Positions 16,260 to 24,400 of a stretch of 64,000 bases of DNA are shown one piece after another (within the stretch, counting starts at the first letter, position 1; the number at the start of each line of letters is the position of its first letter). The position numbers were made by a program, and so were the translations under genes. The notes beneath the pieces were generated by a model. That model ran no database searches and had not been told where the DNA came from. It saw only the letters and a list, made by a program, of their open reading frames with translations. Source of the stretch: DAOUBP01 sp034432655 (GTDB taxonomy: Bacteria > Chloroflexota > Anaerolineae > CG2-30-64-16); the NCBI GenBank assembly GCA_034432655.1, contig DAOUBP010000157.1, forward strand, positions 62,001 through 126,000, read 5' to 3'.

Positions 16260-17330
16260 TCACTCTGCCAGGAAGTCGTCCAGCGCCTTCTTGCTGATCC
16301 GATACGCGCTGCCGATCTTCTTCGCCTTCAACTGACCGGAGGTGATCAACCCCTCGACATCCGCCTCGCTGACGCGCATGTAGGCTGCAGCCTCGGCGAG
16401 GGTCATCACCTCGGGGACGGCTGCAGCAGCAGGCGCGGCCGGAGCCGCCTGCGCCTGTTGCTGCGCGCCGGCGATGGCCTGGCTGATCATGCCGGCCATC
16501 CCCGCACCCAGGCCGAAACCTGCGCCAAGGCCCACGCCAGTGCCGGCTGCACTGCCTGCCTCACCACCCCCGCCGGCGGCCGCCGCATCCCCCATCGCCC
16601 GGGCTGCCTTATACTGCAGGTACTTCTGCATATCGCCGATCGCGCCCATCGCCGCGCGCTCGTCAATCGCCTTCTGGGTCTCCTCGGTCGGGCTGATGCT
16701 GCCCAGGAACATCTGCTTCAAGGTGATGCCCAGAGCTGCGAAGTCTTCGGCCACCTTGACCCGAATCGCAGCGCTCATCTCATCGAACAGGGCCGGCAGA
16801 TCGAACAGGCCGGCCTTGGTTTCGCCCAGCAGGTCGGTCAGCCGGCTGATGATGATGCCGCGCAGGTAATCTTCGATCTGGCTGGTTTGATACAGCCCCT
16901 GCGTGCCGACAATCTTGGCAACGAACATCTGGGGATCGCTGATGGCCATGGAATAACGGCCGTTGGCGCGCAGCCGTACCAGGCCCAGGTCCTTATCGCG
17001 CAAGGCGATCGGTTCGGGAGTGCCCCACTTCATGTCAATGAAGTCCCGCATATTGACGAAGTAGACTTCAGCCTTGAAGGGGCTCTTGCCACTGAACGCC
17101 ATGCCGAGAATATCAATCAACAACGGGATGTTTGCGGTTGTAATCGTATGGCGACCGGGGCCAAAAGTGTCCAACGCCTTGCCATCGCGGAAAAAGACCG
17201 CCGCCTGGCTCTCGCGCACGATCACCTGGGAGCCGATCCGGAAGTCGCCGCTGCCGGTGGCCGGCACGCGGTACACCATCTGATTAAGGCCCTGATCGGG
17301 GGCTTCTACGATATCGAAAATACGAGCCAT
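16260..17330 (-). CDS. SPFH/YdjI-family protein fused to an excisionase-type HTH
   Basis: The 356-residue protein starts with an SPFH-like domain of the YdjI/virion-core type (VPATGSGDFRIGSQVIVRES, FGPGRHTITTANIPLL, VYFVNMRDF, FAALGITLKQMFLGSISP; about 20-235). A Gly/Ala-rich low-complexity hinge (about 245-305) follows. The last 50 residues (VMTLAEAAAYMRVSEADVEG ... IGSAYRISKKALDDFL) form a MerR/excisionase-type helix-turn-helix. YdjI homologues usually end in a zinc ribbon instead, so a putative DNA- or peptide-binding HTH on an SPFH scaffold is unusual. It is last in a minus-strand membrane cluster. SPFH proteins oligomerise on membranes and are linked to phage-shock-like stress. Confidence 0.82.
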   Translation of the reverse strand: MARIFDIVEAPDQGLNQMVYRVPATGSGDFRIGSQVIVRESQAAVFFRDGKALDTFGPGRHTITTANIPLLIDILGMAFSGKSPFKAEVYFVNMRDFIDMKWGTPEPIALRDKDLGLVRLRANGRYSMAISDPQMFVAKIVGTQGLYQTSQIEDYLRGIIISRLTDLLGETKAGLFDLPALFDEMSAAIRVKVAEDFAALGITLKQMFLGSISPTEETQKAIDERAAMGAIGDMQKYLQYKAARAMGDAAAAGGGGEAGSAAGTGVGLGAGFGLGAGMAGMISQAIAGAQQQAQAAPAAPAAAAVPEVMTLAEAAAYMRVSEADVEGLITSGQLKAKKIGSAYRISKKALDDFLAE

Positions 17331-17355
17331 GTGGTTTTTCCTCCTGGGTGTTACT

Positions 17356-17383
17356 GCGTATTCCGTATTGCGTACCGCATGCT
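17356..17383. repeat. Degenerate heptamer train (GCGTATT type)
   Basis: Four 7-nt words in a row: gcgtatt, ccgtatt, gcgtacc, gcatgct. They lie between the coiled-coil gene and the SPFH gene. Confidence 0.6.
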
Positions 17384-17903
17384 AGGCGGTCGCGTTCTGG
17401 ATGACCTCGCTGCGGCGGCTGAAGGTCTCGTTCAGGGCGCTCAACAGATCGCCGACCTCTTGCAAAGCGTTCTTGATCCCTTCGTTAGCCTGGATGGCGG
17501 CTGCCAGGCTCTCAATGGCCTCGTCAAGCCGCGCCACGTCGTCGAAAAGCGCCTGGTCGAAGGCGATCAGGCGATCCAGATCGTCTTCCTTGACCCGATT
17601 TAGCGCCCACAACGGCGCATAACCGTAGGACGCTGTCTTGATGCGGTCAATGAGCAGTTGCAGTCGCCCCACAACCCGCTCCACATCGTCCATCCACAAA
17701 AGCCCACCGGCTGCCAGCAGATCGCCCTGCAGGCCGGTGAGTTTGCGCCGGCGAGCCTCCAGGCGGCGCGCCAGGGTGTCGCGCACCTGTTTGTCGGCAT
17801 CGCGGCGCAGCTCCTTCTCCCGATACCCCTTGATGCCCGGCAGTTTGGAGATCGCGCGCTCAAAACCGCCCATTTCGGATTTGGCTTGTTCGACTGGGTC
17901 CAT
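17382..17903 (-). CDS. Helical/coiled-coil partner of the SPFH protein
   Basis: The 173-residue protein is almost entirely helical and charged. MDPVEQAKSEMGGFERAISKLPGI leads into a basic heptad segment (RREADK-like, ARRLEARRRKLTGLQGDLLAAG) and then LWMDDVERVVGRLQLLIDRIKTASYGYAPLW and a second helical hairpin (AIESLAAAIQANEG). No catalytic motif is visible. The ATG at 17903 has AAGGAG 6 nt upstream; the earlier in-frame ATG at 17909 touches that site. It lies 51 nt before the SPFH gene on the same strand, and in other bacteria proteins of this size accompany YdjI-type SPFH proteins, so a scaffold partner role is inferred. Confidence 0.65.
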   Translation of the reverse strand: MDPVEQAKSEMGGFERAISKLPGIKGYREKELRRDADKQVRDTLARRLEARRRKLTGLQGDLLAAGGLLWMDDVERVVGRLQLLIDRIKTASYGYAPLWALNRVKEDDLDRLIAFDQALFDDVARLDEAIESLAAAIQANEGIKNALQEVGDLLSALNETFSRRSEVIQNATA

Positions 17904-17920
17904 TTTCATCTCCTTGACGG

Positions 17921-17941
17921 TGAATGCTGATTGCTGAATGC
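17921..17941. repeat. Heptamer train (TGAATGC type)
   Basis: Three perfect-period words, tgaatgc, tgattgc, tgaatgc, lie in the leader of the coiled-coil gene. Confidence 0.6.
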
Positions 17942-17972
17942 TTTGCTCGGCCTGTGACGTCATGAGCGCCCG

Positions 17973-18407
17973 TTAATGGCGCATCAATGTTGTGACTTCT
18001 GGCAGGCGGTTGAACATCCAGACGCCAAACGGTAAACCGATAATGCTGACGCACAAGAGCCAGGCAAGTAACGACCAGAGCAGACTGAACCACCAGCCGA
18101 TCAGCAGGAAGTAGATCAAGCGGATGAGCCACGGCCGTTGCGGCACGCCCTGATAACGCCATTCGACGATGTCATCTCCCCGGGCCCTGGCCACATTGTA
18201 CCCGCGCGGCATGCGCAACGTCAATACCAGGGGCACGCGGTTCAGCATCCACACCCCCAGCGGCATGCCGATGATCGTGAGGTTGAGCAGCCAGGCCGCC
18301 ACGATCCAGTAAAGGGCAACATGCCAGCCGATCAAAAAGAACCAGAGCACCCGGATGACGAAGGGCACACCGGGCTCTTCACGCACGTAAGTTTTTGCTG
18401 TCATCAT
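17973..18407 (-). CDS. YccF-domain membrane protein
   Basis: The 144-residue protein holds two copies of the YccF (DUF307) signature: LWFFLIGWHVALYWIVAAWL with LTIIGMPLGVWMLNRVP, and IYFLLIGWWFSLLWSLLAWL with VSIIGLPFGVWMFNRLP. Each repeat is a helical hairpin ending in the conserved G-P-G-W-N-R phrase. YccF proteins are inner-membrane proteins without an established biochemical role. The ATG at 18407 has GAAGGA 5 nt upstream. It is part of the minus-strand SPFH cluster. Confidence 0.85.
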   Translation of the reverse strand: MMTAKTYVREEPGVPFVIRVLWFFLIGWHVALYWIVAAWLLNLTIIGMPLGVWMLNRVPLVLTLRMPRGYNVARARGDDIVEWRYQGVPQRPWLIRLIYFLLIGWWFSLLWSLLAWLLCVSIIGLPFGVWMFNRLPEVTTLMRH

Positions 18408-18445
18408 GCTAATCCTTCGCCACACACCGGTAGAATGATAGGCTC

Positions 18446-18546
18446 AGTAGATCACTGTTTGGCTCACGCAAAGCCGCCAAGAGCGCAAACAGTTCTTGTT
18501 TTTTCCTTGGCGCCTGTGCGTCTTTGTGTGAGATTCGTGATCTACT
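18446..18546. repeat. 101-bp palindromic element with octamer trains
   Basis: The element is bounded by a perfect 10-bp inverted repeat, agtagatcac (18446-18455) and gtgatctact (18537-18546). Inside lie two facing trains of 8-nt words: cacgcaaa, gccgccaa, gagcgcaa on the left and ccttggcg, cctgtgcg, tctttgtg on the right, roughly complementary. It has no coding capacity and looks like a small non-autonomous or REP-like repeat. Confidence 0.7.
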
Positions 18547-18550
18547 GCGG

Positions 18551-18593
18551 CTGGTCGAATGGTGCGATCCACCCAGTCGCACCATTCGACCAG
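18551..18593. terminator. Perfect 17-bp-arm hairpin
   Basis: The arms 18551-18567 and 18577-18593 are fully complementary around a 9-nt loop. It lies 17 nt past the stop of the zinc-ribbon gene on the minus strand. No T-run follows, so it may stabilise the 3' end or be part of the adjacent repeat. Confidence 0.6.
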
Positions 18594-18610
18594 GTTACCG
18601 ATCTACCAAC

Positions 18611-19138
18611 TCACCCCGCCACGAACACTTCTGACCCACAGAAGGGGCATTTTATCACGCCCTTGCCGGCCAGTTCCACCTGGCCGCCGCAGTTGGGACA
18701 CTTGCGGTCGGCCCGCATCTGGCTGGCCAGCCGGGAGTAGAGCACGCCATCCTGCCAGTTGATCGCGCCGCTGAACAGGTTCTTGCCCACCAGATCGCGC
18801 ACCATGTCTTGCACCTGATCAACCGGGGTGTTCAATTCCAGCGCGACCTCCGACAGCGTCACCTTGCCCTGCGCCAGCACCATGTTCAGGATCTTCTTCT
18901 GCTTGGCGATCTCAGCAAACTCGGCGCTCTCCTGTCGGCCCTTGGCCAGCAAGTAGAAGCCGCCACCGCCCAGGGGCAACACAAAGACGATTAGGGCAAT
19001 CAGGATGCCCAGGATGGCCCCCGTGACGGTCGTCTCACCTGTGGATACCTGGGCGATCAGCAGCGCCGCCGCGACCAACAGCGCCACTAAAGCCACCGCA
19101 ATCAAAATCATCCCAATGGTTCGGCCTTGTCCAGGCAT
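18611..19138 (-). CDS. Two-helix membrane protein with winged-helix and zinc ribbon
   Basis: The 175-residue protein begins with two membrane helices (about 8-30 and 40-60). A cytoplasmic winged-helix-like segment (KKILNMVLAQGKVTLSEVAL ... VQDMVRDLVGKNLF) follows, and the protein ends in a four-cysteine zinc ribbon, CPNCGG...CPFCGS. This order resembles small PCI/zinc-ribbon membrane proteins found beside SPFH and DUF2207 genes. It could sense or recruit partners at the membrane. The ATG at 19138 has AGGAGG 5 nt upstream. Confidence 0.7.
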   Translation of the reverse strand: MPGQGRTIGMILIAVALVALLVAAALLIAQVSTGETTVTGAILGILIALIVFVLPLGGGGFYLLAKGRQESAEFAEIAKQKKILNMVLAQGKVTLSEVALELNTPVDQVQDMVRDLVGKNLFSGAINWQDGVLYSRLASQMRADRKCPNCGGQVELAGKGVIKCPFCGSEVFVAG

Positions 19139-19161
19139 GCAAACCTCCTTAATCCCTGTAA

Positions 19162-21129
19162 TCACCCAAAACGGCTACCGCCACCACCGCCGCCACCGCC
19201 GGAGAAACCGCCACCGCCGGAGAAGCCGCCACCGGAAAAACCTCTCCCGCCCGAAACGCCGCCACCGCCGCTAGCCGCCGGTGTGCTGGTCAGGGTGCGC
19301 GCTGTCTGCGAAAGCATAGAGCCCAGACCCACGCTCATGCTCGACAGCGAGGAGCCCAAGCCTCGAGACATTCCTTCCAGCGAGGGACGGGAACCGCCCT
19401 CGGCCGGCATGCCCCTGCCCGGCCCCTCCGCCGGCACACCGATCACTTCTCTGCCGCTGCCGGCCGTGCGCCCAATGCTTCGTCCGAGGGGCCGCGCCGG
19501 CTCGTAGGGGATCCACCACGTCGGGCCCGGCGCTTCTACCGACTGGAACTTGCGCAGGAAACTGTTCTCCAGGCCAAACGCCACCGCATAGGGCAGGTAG
19601 TCCTCGAAGTACCTGGCAGCCTCTTCCACTTTGGTGTACTTCTCCAGGTTTTGCAGATACCGCTTGAAAGCGTTCCAACGGGCATACGCCTCCGCGCCCT
19701 TCTCGGTGCGCTGCGGCATAAAGCGCGCCAGGATAATGATCCCGATGGCGATCACCCCGACGCCCAGCGGCACACAAACAACGGCCGGCGAAAGCTGAAC
19801 CAACGCGCCGGTCATCACCACCAACAGGCCGAAGGCAAAGATCAGCGCCACAGTGCCCAGACAACCGTACCGCGTACGCGTGACATCGGGGCTCTCCCTG
19901 AAGAAACCTTCCTCGACCACGGCCGCATACAACTCTTTGCGCAGGGTCGGCAACGCCGTATAGAACTTCTCCTTAAGGCTGGAAAGCTCCACCTCGTGCG
20001 CGCTGCCGCTGAAGATCTTGTTCATCAATGTCAGCTCATAAGGCCGCAACTGATCGGGCTGATTCTTCTTCTTGCGGTAGATGAACTCTTTGGTGGTGCC
20101 GATGCCCAGGAAGCCCGGCTCCTGGCGCTCCTCGATCTCGATGAACCCTCGCCTTGCCAGGTCGAGAATGGTGGCCAGGATATCCTGCAGGTCGGCGCGC
20201 TCGTCAATCAGCGTCCCTACCATCCCCGGCGGCAGGTCAGACGGTGGCTCGGGCAGATAGTCCGCGATCAGGCCAACCGGGTGATCACGGCCTTTACGAT
20301 ACCACCACAGGTAGAGCAGGACCGGCCCGCCGATGGCCAGCAGGCCGCCCAACGCACCGAAACCCAGGGTGAAGACCGGCCCCCACTGCGCCTGAAACGC
20401 CTCCTGCTGTTTGCGCGCCTCGGCCTCGGCATCGAGCTGCAGTTGCCACGCGGCAGGTTCGCCCGCTACGATGCCGTGCGGCCACTCCGCCACCACCTCC
20501 ACTTCCTGGCCGGCGCGGATACGTCCCTTCACCCTGATCGTGGCATCGCGCTGGCCGGGCTGGAACTCGGCCTCGGCCTCGGCACCGTAGATACCGTAGT
20601 TGGTAAAAGTGGCCGGTTCCGGCAAATGCAACGTGATCACCGAAGACAGCGTCGGGAAGGGGTTGCCGGACGGGATCGCCTTCCAAAAGAGCTGATCCAC
20701 GCCGTCCTGCGTATAGTAGCGCAACGCGCCAGAGACCGTGTAGCCGATCACGATGGTGCGCCGCGTGTCGCTGCTGGGCGGAAAGTTGTAGCGGATGACA
20801 AAATCGCTGCCCTCCCGGTAGGTGCGAAAGGTATACGGCGCGTCCATCGCCGACAGGTTGTACTCAGGGCCATTCAGTTCCTGCACCGTCACATCGCTGA
20901 TATCGTTCAGCCGGAAGTAAGGGATCACGCGTTCACCGAACCGGAACGTGCCGTTGGTGAACACCAGCTCCTGCGTTTCGATAATGCGCAGGTCGCCGTT
21001 GGCAAGCACGGTGATATCCACGTCATAGCGCTGCCAGTAGAGGGTCTTGTCTTGGGCCTGGGCAACGGTACTGACAAGCAACACCAGGGCCAACGCCAGC
21101 AGGCCGACAGACAGCCACTTCGTTTTCAT
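19162..21129 (-). CDS. DUF2207 membrane protein with Gly-rich tail
   Basis: The 655-residue protein has a signal peptide (cleavage near VAQAQ), an extracytoplasmic beta domain typical of DUF2207 (LYWQRYDVDITVLANGDLRI, RFGERVIPYFRLNDISDV, FPPSSDTRRTIVIGYTV), a membrane helix near 255-285, a cytoplasmic winged-helix-like region (LQDILATILDLARRGFIEIE), two further helices near 420-470 and a low-complexity Gly/Ser/Phe tail with SGGGFSGGG repeats. The family is common in Actinobacteria and Firmicutes but its function is unknown. The ATG has AGGAG 7 nt upstream. It is first in the minus-strand SPFH/YccF cluster. Confidence 0.88.
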   Translation of the reverse strand: MKTKWLSVGLLALALVLLVSTVAQAQDKTLYWQRYDVDITVLANGDLRIIETQELVFTNGTFRFGERVIPYFRLNDISDVTVQELNGPEYNLSAMDAPYTFRTYREGSDFVIRYNFPPSSDTRRTIVIGYTVSGALRYYTQDGVDQLFWKAIPSGNPFPTLSSVITLHLPEPATFTNYGIYGAEAEAEFQPGQRDATIRVKGRIRAGQEVEVVAEWPHGIVAGEPAAWQLQLDAEAEARKQQEAFQAQWGPVFTLGFGALGGLLAIGGPVLLYLWWYRKGRDHPVGLIADYLPEPPSDLPPGMVGTLIDERADLQDILATILDLARRGFIEIEERQEPGFLGIGTTKEFIYRKKKNQPDQLRPYELTLMNKIFSGSAHEVELSSLKEKFYTALPTLRKELYAAVVEEGFFRESPDVTRTRYGCLGTVALIFAFGLLVVMTGALVQLSPAVVCVPLGVGVIAIGIIILARFMPQRTEKGAEAYARWNAFKRYLQNLEKYTKVEEAARYFEDYLPYAVAFGLENSFLRKFQSVEAPGPTWWIPYEPARPLGRSIGRTAGSGREVIGVPAEGPGRGMPAEGGSRPSLEGMSRGLGSSLSSMSVGLGSMLSQTARTLTSTPAASGGGGVSGGRGFSGGGFSGGGGFSGGGGGGGGSRFG

Positions 21130-21337
21130 CACATCACTCCTGAAAAGACACAGCCCACACTTGGGTTGCAGAAGGCACGGCGCCTTCTGGCTCTCAGCGC
21201 GTCACACCGATTACATTGTACCACGGCTGTGCCAGTAACCGGAACTCACTCCGACTTGTGGCTGACAATAAGGACGGGATCTCGTGGCACACATCCAGGC
21301 GGCAATATCACGATCGGACCGCCATACAAAACAGGGG

Positions 21338-21372
21338 ATGGGGCAGCCGCGAAATTCGGCGGGCTGCCCCAT
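21338..21372 (-). terminator. Terminator-like hairpin after the amylopullulanase gene
   Basis: The 11-bp arms (21338-21348, 21362-21372) enclose a 13-nt loop 41 nt past the stop codon, followed on the minus strand by cccctgttttg. The rest of the spacer down to 21130 holds nothing else I can support. Confidence 0.5.
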
Positions 21373-21413
21373 GCCCCTTCACCGTTACGGTCGCAGGCTG
21401 CTCCCGTTACGCG

Positions 21414-24400
21414 CTACGGCATCGGCAGCAGGTACTGCGGCGTGCTCTGCAGCAGCCAGGCCTCGTAGCCGTATTGCGTCACGTTGAAGGCCTGGTCGGT
21501 CGGCAGGTCCTTAGTGTCGCCGCGGTGCAAGATGTAACCGAACTCGGTGGCGCCGGGCAGGAGCGGCACCTTGAAGTAAACACCGAACCGATCCCGGCCG
21601 TCCGCTTTGCGCGGGTTCGTCCAACCGGGATCTTCCGCGCCACCCCAGGTGTGCAGCCCCCAGAAGTCGTTGTAGTCCGCGCTGGTGTAATCGCCGTAGT
21701 CGCCGGCCGGCCGATGATAGTGCAGCACCACATAGCGCTCGGCCGCACCCCGTTGCCTGTACACCGTCACATCGCCGGAGAGCAACCAGCCCTCATGCGC
21801 CTGCGCCGGGACGTAGCTGCGATCGGGCGGCACGTCCTTGTCATCACCTTTGTGGACAATGAAGTTCACAGGTTTGGTCGGATCGGCCAGCGCGATCTCG
21901 AAGTAAGCGCCGTAGTCGTCGAAGCCGGTAGGCAGCTTCGGGCTGTCCCAGGTGGTAGCTTCTCCGGGGCTGATGGCGTCGCCCCACAGGTGCAAACCCC
22001 AGCCGTCGTAGTTGCCATCGGCTCGTTTGTAGTGGATGACCGTCTTGCCCAGGGCCGCGGCCGCGTTGGGATGGTGGGTCGCATCCCCTTGCACGATCCA
22101 GATCTGCCGGCCCTCCTGAGGCACGAAGAAACGATCGTCCGGTGTGTCCTTGTCGTTCCCCTTGTGAACGATGAACCCCACCGGTTTGGTCGGGTCCGCC
22201 AGCTTGATGAACCAGAACACGCCGAAACGGTCCTCGCCGTTGGGCAGCTTGGGGGCATCCCAGGCCGTTTCTTCCGACGGGTCAATGGCGTTGCCCCACA
22301 GGTGCAGGCCCCAGCCGTCGTAATCGCCGGCCGGCCGGTGGTAATGGATGATAGCATAGCCGGCCTGCACCGCAACCTCCGGCTTGACGACCCCGGTGGT
22401 GGTGGCCGAGACCAGCTGGCCGTGCAGGTTGCGGGCAACCGCCTTGAAAGTCAGCTGGGTGCCCTCCGCCAGGCCGCGCACGTCGTAAAACACCCGATAA
22501 GGCGGGTTGTTGTCTACGCCGATCACCTGGTAGGGGCCGTTGCCTTGCTTCACGGCGAAGGTCACCTCAGCGTAATCCGCCGTATCCAGCGCCACAGCGA
22601 TCTCGGCGCGCCCGCGAACATCACCACCCGGAGTCGGCTTGGTAAACGTCATAGCCGGCAGCCACTCGATCCTGGCTGCCCCGGCCAAGGGCGCACTGCC
22701 CACCGCAACGCTGGACTTGTAGATGACGAAGCTCAGCGCCGGCACCTCCAGCGTGATCTGCCGGTCGGCGCCGGTGGTCACTGCGGCAGCACCCGCTGGA
22801 TAGAGGGCCGTGAAGCGCGTGCCGGCCATGTAGGTGGGGAAGGTGACCCGCTGTGGCACGGTCGCATTGTTGAACGCCAGCACGTACTCCACCTTCTCCG
22901 CCGGGTCCAGGCGGGAGAAGGCGTAGACCCCAGCGCCGGCCGCGCTGTAGCGATGGATCTGCGCGCCGCGGCGCAGGGCCGTGTGCTGGCTGTAGAGCGC
23001 GCCATACGCCTTCAACGTCTGGTAGAGCGGGTGCGTCGGGTCGAAATTGTCATCAGCCGTGGTTTTGGCCGTACCGATCAGGTCATTGTCGTTGTAAGAT
23101 GGTACCTGACTGGGCATCATGTCTTCGCGCGACTCCCGATCGCTGCCGCCGCCGACGAAGCCCTGCTCGTCGCCGTAGTAGATCACGGGGAAGCCGCGAG
23201 TGAAGTACGTCAACCCATAGGCCAGACTGGCTCGCGCCAGCAGCTCGCCATCGGTCGCGGTGGCCCGCTCCGCGCGCAACGCATAGCCGAGACGGCCCAG
23301 GTCATGGTTGCTGAGGAACTTGGCCAGGCTGTATGCGTTGCTGTCCGCATCGGTGTAGTAGTCGTCCTGGGCGAAGAAGTCGCGCAGGGTGCTGGCCGGT
23401 GCCCCGCGTACCGCAAAGGCTGTCGCTGCGCCGTGGAAGCCGAAGTCCAGAGTCGCCGGCAACTTGCCCTGCGTGGTAAAGGTGCTCACGTAGGCGGGAT
23501 TGCCATCGAACACCTCGCCGACCATGAAGAAATCAGGCTTGCCCTGCGCACGAGCGTAATCGGTCACCGTCGGCACGAACTGCTGCCAGAATTCCATATT
23601 GACGTGCTTCACGGTGTCGAGCCGGAAGCCGTCCACCCCCTGGTCAATCCAGTGCCTGGCGATCTCGATGAAGCCGTTGACGACGTCGGGGTGTTCGGTA
23701 AAGGTGTCGTCCAGCCCGAAGAAATCGCCGTAGAGGGAACTTTCCCCGGCGAAGGTCGAATTGCCGCGGTTGTGGTAGTAGATCGGGTTGTTCAACCATG
23801 TCGGGTTCTTGATGGTCCGGTCGGCCTCGGCAGCGAAAACGGGCACATAAGGGAAGCTGGTGGCTGCATCCAGCGGCGGAAAGGTCGCAGTGCCGGCGTA
23901 GTCGCGGTCATCGAAGGCGTTACCGTTAGCATCCCGGTACGGGTAGTCCGTCTTGTTGCGATAGGTGTACGTGCCACCCTGGTACTGGATGACATCGGCC
24001 GTGTGGTTCACCACGAAATCCACGTATACCTTGATGCCGCGCTGATGCGCAGCCTGGACAAACGCGGTGAAGTCGGCCTGCGTACCCAGGTGCGGATCTA
24101 CTGCCAGGAAGTCGAGACCCCAATAGCCGTGATAGCCGGCCGTGGAACCGGTGATGGTGCCGTCGCCCTGCACCGGCTTGTTCTTCACCGGGGGCGTGAT
24201 CCACAGGGCGTTGACGCCCATGTCCTTGAGATAATCGAGCTGCGCGGTCAGGCCCGCCAGGTCGCCGCCGTGATAGTAACCCGTGTTGGTCGGCAGGAAC
24301 CCATGCCGCAAGACGTCGGCCTCGCTGTCGCCGCCGGCATCATCCCCGTAGTCGTTGGCCGGGTTGCCGTTGGCAAAACGGTCGGTCATGACGAAGTACA

